From positions 1-42,449 of the forward strand of contig CALXYT010000016.1 in NCBI GenBank assembly GCA_944393045.1: DNA of 42,449 bases. Direction: 5' to 3'. A program made the position numbers and the translations under genes. This document shows, piece after piece, positions 16,636 through 26,264 of the stretch. How positions within the stretch are numbered: the stretch's first letter is position 1; every line of letters begins with the position of its first letter. A model generated the notes under the pieces. That model was not told where the DNA came from. It was given only the letters and a program-made list of their open reading frames with translations, and made no database searches. Source of the DNA: an uncultured Succinivibrionaceae bacterium. Its GTDB lineage: Bacteria; Pseudomonadota; Gammaproteobacteria; Enterobacterales; Succinivibrionaceae.

Positions 16636-17847
16636 TTATTTTTGATGATTAGAGTTATTTGAAGAGTTATTTTTGTTTTTATTTAGATTACTTTGATGTT
16701 GAGCATCATTGTTTCTTGAATTTCTTATATGATTTCTAATAGAATCAGTTGCTGCGGATGCAAGAGAACTAACTGCTCCAACCCCCCTTTTTGCTAAAGC
16801 AATAGGAGCTCCCACTGCTCTACCTAATAAGTTACCTGCTGTTGCAGTTGCTGCTTGTACAGGGGTAGATGTTGCGGCAGAAGTCAAGGCTTTAGTAGCA
16901 TATTTACCTGCTACCATGGCACCTGTTGCAGCAGCTGCAAATGTTAATGCATTTGAGCCTGACATACTTGAATCAATTAAATTACCAACGGCACTTGGCA
17001 CACTTAGAGCAGTTGCGGCAAAAACGAGCATAAACATTATTAAACAAATTGTATTTGTTAAGAATGCAGTAAATCCTGCAAAGCTTGGATTGCTATCTAT
17101 TTGATTATTGATAAATTCTGTACCTACTTGAATCAAGAAGATTAAAGTCATAAGTTGTAATGCAAGGGAAAGACCTGCTTTTAAATAGTTAATAGCAAAT
17201 TGGTTGGTGAAAGTTAAACCTCCTAGTCCAACTGCTAATATACCTGCTCCCATGACAAAATACATTTTTACGCAAATAACAATGTAATTTGCCATAATTA
17301 TAAATAAACCAAAAATGCCGATTATTCCTATAATAACTGCTAAGACATTAGCAAAGGATAGTTCTGTAGCGGCTTTAGTTGCTAATTGGTATTCATATTT
17401 ACCTATAAGTTCCCAAATAGCTTGTACAGATGAATTTGCAGAAGATCCAGTAGGAATTTGAGCTATAGAGTCTATAATTCCTACAATGTTTTCAAAACCA
17501 AAGTTTATAACACCAATGAGAAGACCAATAAACAATATCAGCTTAATTACTTCAGCAAAAAATGTTTGAGTACTTTCTTGATTAAAGATTAACTTATAAC
17601 CGAGAAAAACAACTGCTATTGATGTTACATACATTAGAATCCTATTAGCTGCATCGAATACTTTGATACTAGCTGTGGCAACAGAATCTTTTATCTCTTG
17701 CATCATAAGTGCAGGTAGCTGACTAACAATGTCATCATGTGACATATCTCTGATTTCTTCAACTGCTGAGGCTAAGCAATTATTAGAAAATGATATTATT
17801 CCTAATATTAATATTAGAAGTAGGGGGGATTGGAGGAATCTGTTCAT
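16636..17847 (-). CDS. trbL: TrbL/VirB6-type channel protein, copy 2
   Basis: A 403-aa polytopic inner-membrane protein with a signal-like N-terminus and six or so membrane helices (about 70-290). It ends in an Ala-rich then Asn/Ser-rich polar tail (RNNDAQHQSNLNKNKNNSSN). The core GIFGLFIIMANYIVICVKMY and GLGGLTFTNQFAINYLKAG is typical TrbL. VirB6/TrbL proteins line the DNA path through the inner membrane. RP4 TrbL (528 aa) also has a hydrophilic tail, so this copy is the closer counterpart. It starts 3 bases after its upstream paralogue stops, with AAGGGA before the ATG. Confidence 0.9.
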   Translation of the reverse strand: MNRFLQSPLLLILILGIISFSNNCLASAVEEIRDMSHDDIVSQLPALMMQEIKDSVATASIKVFDAANRILMYVTSIAVVFLGYKLIFNQESTQTFFAEVIKLILFIGLLIGVINFGFENIVGIIDSIAQIPTGSSANSSVQAIWELIGKYEYQLATKAATELSFANVLAVIIGIIGIFGLFIIMANYIVICVKMYFVMGAGILAVGLGGLTFTNQFAINYLKAGLSLALQLMTLIFLIQVGTEFINNQIDSNPSFAGFTAFLTNTICLIMFMLVFAATALSVPSAVGNLIDSSMSGSNALTFAAAATGAMVAGKYATKALTSAATSTPVQAATATAGNLLGRAVGAPIALAKRGVGAVSSLASAATDSIRNHIRNSRNNDAQHQSNLNKNKNNSSNNSNHQK

Positions 17848-17849
17848 AT

Positions 17850-18830
17850 CTATCCCTTAATTTTCTTTATTATGTTTTTAGAAAGTGGACTTATCCAACC
17901 GAAAACGAATAAGAAAGATTGTTTTACACCCATTGTATGTGTACTTTGTGGTGATATTAGTTTGCCTACCGAATTTGGAACTTCTATGGTTAAATAAGCA
18001 AAACAAAATGTAACAATGGTAAATAACAAACTGTTTGTAAAAAAAGTGAATGGATTTAAGAAAAAGTCTTTTGCAAGTAGGTCTTTGAGTAAATAATCAC
18101 AAGTCATTATTAAGAATGTATTAGTCATAAGAATTAAAGCAAAAGCTATTGCCATCTTTAAATAATTCATAGCAAATTCATTTGTAGAACTTACACCACC
18201 CAAAGCTAAACACAGAATGCCAACGCTTGAAACAAAATACATTTGTATAGTTATAATCAGATAATTTGCAAGAATAAACAATAAAAAGAATGTTGATAAT
18301 ATTGCAAAAACACTTGAAAAAATGCAATGTTGAGCCACTGTACTGTAACTAAATATGTTCCAAATATTGATCTGAGACTTTACATAAGAAATAATCATTT
18401 TCCAAATATTAGTTATTTGATCAACAATCAGTTGTATGCAGTTATATTCTTCTCCTGTAGGTAACTTGGTTATAGATGTTATATAAGAAATAATTTCAGG
18501 GAATGAAACATGATTTATAAATCCCCAAATAGCACCAAATACTAGTATTATTTGAATAATTTCTTTGCAAAATTCTTTAAAATCATGAGAACCGAAAATC
18601 AGTCTTTTTCCTGCAAAAATTATTGCTAACGTTATCATGAAATTAACAATATACTTAGCAGAATCTATAATCTTTTTGATATTTATATTTATTGATTTAA
18701 GAATTTGATCATCGAATTCTTCAGAAATATGAACTAAATAATTAGTATCCATCTCTTTAACCTCATCGGCAAGAGCTAGATTGTTACTAAATAAAAACAA
18801 AAAGAGAAATAGTTTAAAGACTTTTTTCAT
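17850..18830 (-). CDS. TrbL/VirB6-type channel protein, copy 1 (divergent paralogue)
   Basis: A 326-aa protein colinear with the next gene over its whole membrane region: GKRLIFGSHDF against GYKLIFNQEST, LPTGEEYN against IPTGSSAN, ILANYLIITIQMYF against IMANYIVICVKMYF, GGVSSTNEFAMNYLK against GGLTFTNQFAINYLK, EVPNSVGKLI against SVPSAVGNLI. It lacks the Ala/Asn-rich tail and ends shortly after the last helix. It has an N-terminal signal (cleavage near LALA). RP4 has one TrbL, so this is an old in-operon duplication. It occupies the slot between trbJ and trbL where RP4 has trbK. The Shine-Dalgarno is weak. Confidence 0.85.
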   Translation of the reverse strand: MKKVFKLFLFLFLFSNNLALADEVKEMDTNYLVHISEEFDDQILKSININIKKIIDSAKYIVNFMITLAIIFAGKRLIFGSHDFKEFCKEIIQIILVFGAIWGFINHVSFPEIISYITSITKLPTGEEYNCIQLIVDQITNIWKMIISYVKSQINIWNIFSYSTVAQHCIFSSVFAILSTFFLLFILANYLIITIQMYFVSSVGILCLALGGVSSTNEFAMNYLKMAIAFALILMTNTFLIMTCDYLLKDLLAKDFFLNPFTFFTNSLLFTIVTFCFAYLTIEVPNSVGKLISPQSTHTMGVKQSFLFVFGWISPLSKNIIKKIKG

Positions 18831-18836
18831 TTTTTA

Positions 18837-19595
18837 CTATTTTTTTAAATTATCAGGGTTGTATTTGTTACCAATTTGGTTTTGCAATTGTCCATGTTCT
18901 TGACGTGTTTGAGTGTATTTTATTTGTAGATCATTAGCACGTTGCTCACCTATCATTTTTCTCAGAGTTACAATTTCAGTTGTTAAAACGGTTATCATTT
19001 CAAACATACGAGCATTAAGTTGTGCTTCTGTAGTATCATTACTGAAATTAGTACTGATGTTTTCAATTCTTTCTTTAGATTCGTCAATGTCTTGCTCAAA
19101 TTGACTTTTCTGTCCATCTGTACTGTTGTACATTTCAAGTTCACTTCGTAGAAGACTTATGATATTTTGAGATATGTTTAATTTTTGAGTGTTAAGTTCT
19201 CTTAACTCATCATCGGTACATGTGTGTCCTGTAGCGCATAAAATTGAAATTTTGCTTTCAATGTATTCCAGGTCGTCAATAAACTCTTTTAAAGAATTGT
19301 ATCTGGTTGCTAAAGCGTTATATCTATGCGCAAGTGATCTATATGCTTGTATATCTCTATTAATTCTATTAATTATATCCATACCAGGAACTTCAATTCT
19401 TCTTAGCTGCTCAATTTCATTTGCGTAAGAATCAAGCATTGTATGAGTTTGCTCAATCATTTCTAAATAATTAATTAATGTTTGCGTTAAACTGGCTACG
19501 TCAATTGTTGGTATACCTGATGCATGAGTTGGTGTACTTATGCTAAAAGACAAAGTGAAAATAGCTGCAAATATAGTATTTTTAATTTTCTTCAT
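18837..19595 (-). CDS. trbJ: TrbJ/VirB5-like periplasmic protein
   Basis: A 252-aa exported protein with a signal peptide (MKKIKNTIFAAIFTLSFSIS, cleavage near THA). The mature part is almost entirely helical coiled coil, opening with the TrbJ pattern IPTIDVASLTQTLINYLEMI and a CATGHTC pair in the middle. VirB5-type proteins sit at the pilus tip or adhesion site. I start at ATG 19595, with GGAG 6 bases upstream; a TTG at 19607 is part of that ribosome site. It is followed 6 bases later by the first trbL copy. Confidence 0.87.
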   Translation of the reverse strand: MKKIKNTIFAAIFTLSFSISTPTHASGIPTIDVASLTQTLINYLEMIEQTHTMLDSYANEIEQLRRIEVPGMDIINRINRDIQAYRSLAHRYNALATRYNSLKEFIDDLEYIESKISILCATGHTCTDDELRELNTQKLNISQNIISLLRSELEMYNSTDGQKSQFEQDIDESKERIENISTNFSNDTTEAQLNARMFEMITVLTTEIVTLRKMIGEQRANDLQIKYTQTRQEHGQLQNQIGNKYNPDNLKK

Positions 19596-19611
19596 AAAAA
19601 ACTCCAACGAC

Positions 19612-20943
19612 TTACCTAAAGTTGTAAGGTTTGCTAAATTGAATATCTTTATTTACGATAATGTTAAAACGATAACCGTTTCTTATCTCAATTGTAGGGC
19701 TTATGTTCATGTGCTTACGAATTAATTCAGTAGTAACTTGTCCTAATTCATTGCCTAGAGCTTCAGACATTGCACTAGTTGCAGATTGTGTTTCTGAGGT
19801 CCCATTGTTATATTTATTGTCTGCATAAGTTACGCTTGCAGTAACAACTGAAAGCAAGAAAGCCCCTTTGAATAGTTTCCAGTAGTGATTGTTAACTTGA
19901 TCTGAAAAACCACTAGCACCGGCCATGTCAACACCTTGCATTGCTTCTAAATCAAGTGTTTGACCATTTGGAAATACTAATCTGTTCCAAATTACAAATA
20001 CTCTTTCTTGACCAAATTGAATACTATTTGAAAAAGCTCCAAAAATTTTGGTTCCTTGGGGAATTAACAAATGATGTCCTGTAGCAGTGTCATATACATT
20101 TTGGCTAACCATTGCAAGAATATTACCTTTAAGATCGCTATTGATTGCAGTTTGTAGCACAGCAGGAATAACAAATCCTGTATTGATTGTTAGCGTTTTA
20201 GTTTTTTCTACTGAATGACCTAAATCCCAATTAGTAGATGAAGCTTTAGTAAAAGATGCGTATGCATTGTTATTATTGGTATTATTACTGTTGTTATTAT
20301 TAACGAAATTTCCCATCAATTCTTGAGCAAGCTTCATTTTTTCTTTATAAGATGAAGTGGTTGATTTTTGAGCTCTAATTTGAGCTTGAACTTTATTATA
20401 ATAAGCCATCTTTTCTTCATAGCTTGCATCGTTTGATGGACGTGCAATTTGTTGAGGTGAAGAAGAACGTTCGGTATCTTTTGATACTGTAAGTTTTGAT
20501 GATGATTTCATTGCAGAAATGAATAAGTTATTTCTAATCTGCTTGAATTGATCGAATCTTTCATCAACTTCACCCATTCCTTGAATATCTTCATCTTTGA
20601 TGATCTCGATATTTTTAGGAAGTTTTTTTGAAGCTTGATTTATTGTTTGATTTGCTGTAACTTCAGTTTTTTCATCTTCAATGTTTAGAATTTCAGTTTT
20701 CTGTTCTTCAAAGTTTTTTTCAAAAGATGCAGTTTTTAAAATATCTTCAGCAGCAAAATTTTTTTCTTCTTGCGTTTTTACTGCTGCTACCTTTTCTCTT
20801 TCAGTTGAAGTATTCTGCTCTAAATTTTTATTATACAGACTATAGAATACAACCGCTAAAGTTAAAGCTAAAGCACCAACACCAATAACTTTTGGCATAG
20901 CACTAAAATTTTTATTTTGAGGTTGATTTGGATTAGGTGCCAT
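19612..20943 (-). CDS. trbI: TrbI/VirB10 outer-inner membrane scaffold
   Basis: A 443-aa protein with a short cytoplasmic start, one membrane helix (about 17-38), a long polar periplasmic linker including an Asn tract (FVNNNNSNNTNNNNAYAS), and the C-terminal VirB10 domain (about 250-443; ILAMVSQNVYDTATGHHLLI then PQGTKIFGAF). VirB10/TrbI forms the channel core with TrbG and TrbH. GAGGT lies just before the ATG, inside the end of trbH. RP4 TrbI is of similar length (463 aa). Confidence 0.93.
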   Translation of the reverse strand: MAPNPNQPQNKNFSAMPKVIGVGALALTLAVVFYSLYNKNLEQNTSTEREKVAAVKTQEEKNFAAEDILKTASFEKNFEEQKTEILNIEDEKTEVTANQTINQASKKLPKNIEIIKDEDIQGMGEVDERFDQFKQIRNNLFISAMKSSSKLTVSKDTERSSSPQQIARPSNDASYEEKMAYYNKVQAQIRAQKSTTSSYKEKMKLAQELMGNFVNNNNSNNTNNNNAYASFTKASSTNWDLGHSVEKTKTLTINTGFVIPAVLQTAINSDLKGNILAMVSQNVYDTATGHHLLIPQGTKIFGAFSNSIQFGQERVFVIWNRLVFPNGQTLDLEAMQGVDMAGASGFSDQVNNHYWKLFKGAFLLSVVTASVTYADNKYNNGTSETQSATSAMSEALGNELGQVTTELIRKHMNISPTIEIRNGYRFNIIVNKDIQFSKPYNFR

Positions 20944-20947
20944 GGTC

Positions 20948-21421
20948 TTACCTCATTAGAGTCCAGTTAGAAGCTGTTGTTATTGTGCCGTTAGATTCTG
21001 AGTAGAATCTTGCTAATACATCGTTGTTAACGTGAATAACTATTTGATAGTTTCTTTTATCTTTTTCTCTATTATTCAATACGTAACTAAGTCTTAAATG
21101 GTCCGTGTAAATAACTACATCTTTACTATCTCGTTGTTGCACGTAATTTATCGCATAACCTTTTTGTCTTAATTTAGCAATTAGTAAATTATGAAAATAA
21201 TCATCTTTAGCATAGGTTACGCTAAATTGAGTTTTGGCAGGAGGGTATACAGTAACTAATTTATTAACTGTATCATCTGCGATAAAAGTAATATCTTTAG
21301 TGTAATTTGTTTGTTTTGAATTACTAAAGTTTCCAACATTTTGAGTTGTGCTGCATGCAGACATTGCAGTTAGTATTGTAATTACACTTAAAGCTTTAAT
21401 TGATGATTTTATAAAATTCAT
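20948..21421 (-). CDS. trbH: TrbH-like lipoprotein (VirB7 role)
   Basis: A 157-aa lipoprotein with lipobox AMSAC (Cys23). In RP4, TrbH is the lipoprotein between trbG and trbI and plays the VirB7 part in the outer-membrane core. The body contains ITFIADDTVNKLVTVYPPAK, typical of TrbH/TraV-like proteins. The ATG follows the trbG stop without a gap, and the Shine-Dalgarno AAGGCGG lies inside trbG, so translation is likely coupled. Confidence 0.87.
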   Translation of the reverse strand: MNFIKSSIKALSVITILTAMSACSTTQNVGNFSNSKQTNYTKDITFIADDTVNKLVTVYPPAKTQFSVTYAKDDYFHNLLIAKLRQKGYAINYVQQRDSKDVVIYTDHLRLSYVLNNREKDKRNYQIVIHVNNDVLARFYSESNGTITTASNWTLMR

Positions 21422-22306
21422 TTATTTTGCCGCCTTTCTTATAATAACTTTATCTTGACTAGAACCTATACCTGCAATTAACTCAGCTTCATAGAAAATA
21501 GCATCAACAATAAATCTATTATGTTGTAATCTATAATTAACTAATTGCTCATTAGACTTGCTATTTGCATTGAATTTTGTAACGACTAAAGCAGGAGCTT
21601 CATTTGAGTTCATTGTCTTAGGCATTTCAATGATTGTTTTGACACCGTCATTGTAGACACGTATAGGTTTCCAAACGACATCATCACCTTCAATTAAATA
21701 GTCAAAATTTAAGTTATCTAAATATTCACCTGTTTCAGGAATAACTTTTGCAGCATAAGCTTGTTGCTTGCTTTGCTGTTTTGCTTTAAATTTTGCCATG
21801 GCTTCTTCAGGATAAACAAAGCTTACCTGCGGCATAAATTCATTTTTAGTGGATACTAGATTGATGTGATAGATTCTTCTATCAGTAGTAACAATTAAGT
21901 TTGTTTTGATATTTACATCAAGAGGTTTAATAATTAAGTGTTCTGTAGAATAACCACCATCACCTTCTATTGCAGGTTCAATAGTCCAACGAGAACTATC
22001 CCCTAAAAAAATTTGTTGCGTAACTTCTCCTTGTTGCAATTTGATATCACAAACTTGCATCGGAGAGCATACAACACTAGGTTTTTGCGCACCGTATACG
22101 TATTGAACATAGCCGTTTTGAGCCTCTGAAGGGGCTACAGTGTTTCGATTTTGAATTTGTTTAGATAAATCTAAAGCTTTAATTTCATTTTCTGTTAGTT
22201 CAATATCTTCAGAATTAGAAGTGTATATTTCATAGTTTTCATCTGCTGCGTATATTGAACTTGATAATGCTAGTGCTGTTGCTACTGCTAATAAATTTTT
22301 TTTCAT
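21422..22306 (-). CDS. trbG: TrbG/VirB9 outer-membrane core protein
   Basis: A 294-aa exported protein: signal peptide 1-20 (LSSSIYA cleavage), VirB9 N-terminal segment (CSPMQVCDIKLQQGEVTQQI) and the C-terminal VirB9 fold (about 205-285; DVVWKPIRVYNDGVKTIIEM). It forms the ring of the transfer channel with TrbI and TrbH. I start at ATG 22306, since the upstream TTG at 22321 overlaps the GGAAA ribosome site and would interrupt the signal peptide. RP4 TrbG is about 297 aa. Confidence 0.93.
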   Translation of the reverse strand: MKKNLLAVATALALSSSIYAADENYEIYTSNSEDIELTENEIKALDLSKQIQNRNTVAPSEAQNGYVQYVYGAQKPSVVCSPMQVCDIKLQQGEVTQQIFLGDSSRWTIEPAIEGDGGYSTEHLIIKPLDVNIKTNLIVTTDRRIYHINLVSTKNEFMPQVSFVYPEEAMAKFKAKQQSKQQAYAAKVIPETGEYLDNLNFDYLIEGDDVVWKPIRVYNDGVKTIIEMPKTMNSNEAPALVVTKFNANSKSNEQLVNYRLQHNRFIVDAIFYEAELIAGIGSSQDKVIIRKAAK

Positions 22307-22322
22307 CGCTGCTATTTCCAAA

Positions 22323-23024
22323 TTAGTTACGTAATTTTTGAATGTTGAAGTCTTTGATGTAAAGCCCTAAAGGATTATTTTTAAGTGTGTCAAATGATAA
22401 AGATGAGTTGTCTACAAAGTATATTGTTATTGTTGCTTTGAATTTTTCTTTCTTGAGAATACGACCTTGAGTTGAACGAGTGATTTCCTCCCATTCAACT
22501 TGATAGGTATCATCTGTTATATTTAAAATTGTTGTAATATCTAAAGATACATTTTCCTTTGTTACACGTTTAAAAGGGTTATTCTTTTGATTATCTGCTT
22601 GATAATATTCAGATAGCTTAATTGATGCAGGAGTGTTATTTTCTACCTTTGCATAAGCCCTATTAACCATATTAAGTTGATATGCAGTATCTAACGACAC
22701 TGTTCTTACATCGTTGATAAAATCCATTATTTGAATTTTTACAATCTTAGGATCTTGCGTATTATATTGAGGTATAACTCCAGAAAATTGAGATCTACCA
22801 AGTTGATCAATTTCAATAACGTAAGGAGTGAATTTTGATTGAGAACCAATATATATAATTCCACCAATTGAAAGAAGGCATCCACTTAAACTTAATAATG
22901 CAACAATTTGCCATAATTTTTTGGTTGCAGTTTCAGATGAAATGTAGTCATTCCAAGTTCTTCTTGCGTTGATATATGGATTGTTATTACTTTTCTCTTC
23001 GGTGTTTACTTTATTCGTAGTCAT
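22323..23024 (-). CDS. trbF: TrbF/VirB8 inner-membrane assembly factor
   Basis: A 233-aa protein with a short cytoplasmic start including NARRTWNDYIS (the TrbF arginine-aromatic motif), one membrane helix (about 42-62), and a periplasmic VirB8/NTF2-like domain (YVIEIDQLGRS; YQVEWEEITRSTQG). VirB8 nucleates the channel. It overlaps the end of trbE by 14 bases and has AAGGA 10 bases before the ATG. RP4 TrbF is about 260 aa. Confidence 0.92.
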   Translation of the reverse strand: MTTNKVNTEEKSNNNPYINARRTWNDYISSETATKKLWQIVALLSLSGCLLSIGGIIYIGSQSKFTPYVIEIDQLGRSQFSGVIPQYNTQDPKIVKIQIMDFINDVRTVSLDTAYQLNMVNRAYAKVENNTPASIKLSEYYQADNQKNNPFKRVTKENVSLDITTILNITDDTYQVEWEEITRSTQGRILKKEKFKATITIYFVDNSSLSFDTLKNNPLGLYIKDFNIQKLRN

Positions 23025-25545
23025 TTAAATTAAGTCCTTTAATTGTTAAGTATTCATCAACCCATGCATTGCCATGCTTTCTTTCTAATTCTTTAATGAG
23101 TGCTATTGTTTCTTTGTCTGATACTGCAACAAAAGCGAGCGTAAGCTTTTGTAAAGCGAGAGAGAATAATCTTCTTCCTTCTGAAGAAACAAAATAATAA
23201 TCACGTTTAGGAACGGCATTAGCAAGAATTTGAATTTGTACATCGTTCAAGCCAAATTTATGATACATTTCTGATGTATCCTCATTTGTTGCAGTCGCAT
23301 TTGGTAAGAAGATACGAGTAGGGCATGATTCGTTAATTACATCCATAATTCCTGAATTTGCAGCATCAGACATGCTTTGTGTTGCCATGATTACTGCACA
23401 ATTAGCTTTTCTTAGAACTTTGAGCCATTCTCTTATTTTTTCTCTGAATACAGGATTAGAAAGCATAATCCATGCTTCATCTAAGATAATTACAGAAGGT
23501 TGACCTTTCAATGAATCTTGAATTTTTTTAAAGAGATAAAGCAGAATTGGAATTCTGTTTTTATCAGGATGATTCAATATTTCCTCCATTTCAAATACAG
23601 TAAATTTAGAAAGTTCAATTGAATCTTTTTCACCATCGAGAATTTTTCCCATTGCTGAATAACCAATGTAATTATCAAGAATTAATCTAATGTCTGTATC
23701 TTGAATTGATGAATAGAAAGAACTTAAAGTTTTTTCATTGTTATCAGACATTGATTTTAGAGCTTGCTTAATAGCTTGAATCTGTAATGGTGTAACTATT
23801 CCTGTTTCATTGATATTATTTAGTGTAAGAATTGATGATATAAAGTTTGTTGCCCATTCTTGATCTGCCGCAGTTTCCAAATGTGCCAAAGGGCAAAATT
23901 GCAAACTTGAATCATCAGCACCTATTTCATAATGACTTCCATCGCATGCTTTGCATAATGCATACATTGACATGCCCTTATCAAAGGCAAAGATACTCAT
24001 TCCTTCATATCTTTGAAGTTGTGCTGCAATTGTTGCAAGTAATGTTGATTTACCTGCACCTGTAGGTCCTAAAATTAAGGTATGACCTAAATCTCTCACG
24101 TGCAGATTTAATCTAAAAGGTGATGAACCATCAGTAACGCAATACATTAGCGCAGGAGAATTAGTCGGATAAAATGGACAAGGACAGTAATCTCTGCCAG
24201 TCCAAATTGACGAACTAGGGATTAAATGTGTTAGATTTAAAGTGTGTAATAATGGTTTTCTGATATTATTTGATGTGTTTTGGGGTAATGACCCAAGATA
24301 AGCATCAACTGAATTTGCTGATTCAATTCGAGCTGTAAAACCTATATTATTGATACATTTAACTATGTAATGTGCATTGATATCTAACTCTTTATAGTCT
24401 TCACTCATTAAAATGATATTAGATGTGTAATAACCACACCCAACTAGCCCTGAAGATACTTCAGAATACATTTCTTCTGCATCATTAGCCATGTCTAAAG
24501 CATCATGATCGATTTTTGATGAAGGTAGATTAAATACTTGAGCTAATAACCCTCTTACTTTTTGCTTCCATTTTTTTTGATATTTGTTGATTTGTCCCTG
24601 AGCAGTGTAAGAATCAAGAAAAATATATCTTGTATTCCAACGACAAGAGCAAGATACTTTGGAAATATTATTAAGTATTCCCATGTATGATTCCATTGGA
24701 AAACCATCAATAGCTATAACTTTAATGTATTTATTTCCTATGCTAGGTATAGTACCAACATAGAAATCTTGACTCGCTAATATTTGGTCGAGAAAAATAG
24801 GATTGTCAGGAAGTCTAATTGGATGATAAATTCCTGTAATACAGTAGTTAATAAAAGCTAATTGTCGATCAAAAGTAATAGTCTTACCATCTTCATCTTG
24901 GTATGAAAAACTCCTTAATCTATCTAAAGACATTGTTAAAGACAATTGGCTTTCAATGTCAGATAAAGTGTTTTTAAATTTTTCTAATATTTCTTTCGTG
25001 AAATCATTACTTTTATTTTTTTCTTCTTCAGTTGTTTCATACATTAAACTTATAAATTTATGTTGCGTTAATGTAGGTGGAAGATATGTAATTGTTAAGA
25101 CAAATTCTGTTTCGTAAACATTACCAAGTTGAGAAAAATAACGTCTTCTTTCTTCATCGATGGCACGGCTTACTCTATTTGGAAAGCTGCTACAATATCT
25201 TTCGGAATAAGAATCTGTTTCTTTGCGGATTGAATCTAATTGAAAAACCCAACCATCGCCAAGCTGTACAAATAACGCATTGATTCTACTAGCAATCGCA
25301 TTTTTTTCTTCGTCCGTGGTTGAATCGTTATCATCGCAAATATATGCATATGAGGCACTTAAAGAGCCATCTTTACCTAAAATAATACCGTCTTCAATAA
25401 TTGACCCATATCTTAATAATTCAGCAAAACTTTTTCTTTTGTCTTTTTTAAATTTCTGATCATTGATTGTTGCAATGATTAGTCGAGAAAAAATAATAAT
25501 AAAAACTAAAGAAGTAAGTCCTAAAGATAACGCAATAAAAATCAT
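23011..25545 (-). CDS. trbE: TrbE/VirB4 transfer ATPase
   Basis: An 844-aa ATPase (RP4 TrbE is 852). It has an N-terminal membrane helix (about 2-27), the VirB4 N-terminal domain (YAYICDDND; WVFQLDSIR), Walker A GPTGAGKSTLLA (about 488-499), Walker B SVIILDEAWIML and the downstream MATQSMSDAANS. It powers pilus and channel assembly. A GAGGA lies before the ATG, 2 bases after trbD. Intact in length and motifs. Confidence 0.95.
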   Translation of the reverse strand: MIFIALSLGLTSLVFIIIFSRLIIATINDQKFKKDKRKSFAELLRYGSIIEDGIILGKDGSLSASYAYICDDNDSTTDEEKNAIASRINALFVQLGDGWVFQLDSIRKETDSYSERYCSSFPNRVSRAIDEERRRYFSQLGNVYETEFVLTITYLPPTLTQHKFISLMYETTEEEKNKSNDFTKEILEKFKNTLSDIESQLSLTMSLDRLRSFSYQDEDGKTITFDRQLAFINYCITGIYHPIRLPDNPIFLDQILASQDFYVGTIPSIGNKYIKVIAIDGFPMESYMGILNNISKVSCSCRWNTRYIFLDSYTAQGQINKYQKKWKQKVRGLLAQVFNLPSSKIDHDALDMANDAEEMYSEVSSGLVGCGYYTSNIILMSEDYKELDINAHYIVKCINNIGFTARIESANSVDAYLGSLPQNTSNNIRKPLLHTLNLTHLIPSSSIWTGRDYCPCPFYPTNSPALMYCVTDGSSPFRLNLHVRDLGHTLILGPTGAGKSTLLATIAAQLQRYEGMSIFAFDKGMSMYALCKACDGSHYEIGADDSSLQFCPLAHLETAADQEWATNFISSILTLNNINETGIVTPLQIQAIKQALKSMSDNNEKTLSSFYSSIQDTDIRLILDNYIGYSAMGKILDGEKDSIELSKFTVFEMEEILNHPDKNRIPILLYLFKKIQDSLKGQPSVIILDEAWIMLSNPVFREKIREWLKVLRKANCAVIMATQSMSDAANSGIMDVINESCPTRIFLPNATATNEDTSEMYHKFGLNDVQIQILANAVPKRDYYFVSSEGRRLFSLALQKLTLAFVAVSDKETIALIKELERKHGNAWVDEYLTIKGLNLNDYE

Positions 25546-25547
25546 TA

Positions 25548-25832
25548 TTATTTTTCCTCAAAAAATGGAGTTGATTTGGCGGAATAGAAACGAGCGTAAC
25601 GTATATATTGAAGATATATATCACGCATTTTTGGATCTGCTTTAACCATTATTCGAGAAGCCCACAGGCTGAAAATCCATAAACATATTCCGAAAATGGT
25701 TGAAAGCAAGCTTTGCAAAATAAATATTAGAGCAACAGAAATAACAAGTGACATCAATATGATTTCACGATCTCCTCCCATGAAAAGAGTATGTCTGATA
25801 ACTGATCTATGAATAGGAACTCTATTTAACAT
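25548..25832 (-). CDS. trbD: TrbD/VirB3 membrane protein
   Basis: A 94-aa protein beginning with the TrbD hallmark VPIHRSVIRHTLFMGGDREI, followed by two membrane helices (about 25-43 and 45-62) and a polar C-terminus containing RYARFY. VirB3 proteins associate with VirB4, encoded next. It lies 17 bases after trbC. Confidence 0.9.
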   Translation of the reverse strand: MLNRVPIHRSVIRHTLFMGGDREIILMSLVISVALIFILQSLLSTIFGICLWIFSLWASRIMVKADPKMRDIYLQYIRYARFYSAKSTPFFEEK

Positions 25833-25849
25833 TCTGCTGCTCTCTTTAA

Positions 25850-26218
25850 TTAAACTGACTGATTGATAACAAGTGTATTTTGAGGTTGAATATTGTAAGT
25901 TGTTGTTATCAACGCTCCTGTGCTAGTTGTTGAGCCGCCAACGGCAGAGAATATTGAGTTAGCTCCAACGATTAAGCAAATTACTAATACAAGATAGATG
26001 ATTGATTTCATGAATTGAGACACTTCACCACCAAAGATCAACATGCCACCTGCTGCAACAATACCAATAATTGATATTGCTTGAGCGACAGGACCAGTGA
26101 GTGATGATTGTATTTTTGATAATCCTGATTCCCAAGGCAATGAACTTGCAAATGAGGGTTCAATACAAACAATGGTTGTTACCAATAGAACAAATAAACG
26201 AAATAAATTTTGGTTCAT
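25850..26218 (-). CDS. trbC: TrbC/VirB2 pilin precursor (predicted circular pilin)
   Basis: A 122-aa prepilin. The signal peptide is residues 1-25 (cleavage after SFA). The mature start SLPWESGLSKIQSSLTGPVA closely follows RP4 TrbC ([20 protein letters not shown]). Two membrane helices follow (about 43-60 and 69-90; IIGIVAAGGMLIFGGE). RP4 TrbC is further cut at its C-terminus and circularised by TraF, which is encoded in this window, so the residues after about STTSTG are probably removed. AAGGATCACTT precedes the ATG. Confidence 0.93.
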   Translation of the reverse strand: MNQNLFRLFVLLVTTIVCIEPSFASSLPWESGLSKIQSSLTGPVAQAISIIGIVAAGGMLIFGGEVSQFMKSIIYLVLVICLIVGANSIFSAVGGSTTSTGALITTTYNIQPQNTLVINQSV

Positions 26219-26264
26219 AAGTGATCCTTTTTAAAATGTGAAAAAGAAAAAAATAATCTTGAAA

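Noticed and set aside
20262-20302. Phase-variable simple repeat in trbI (Asn tract)
   Set aside because: The tract mixes AAT/AAC codons and other residues in the linker; it is low-complexity protein, not a pure repeat able to slip.
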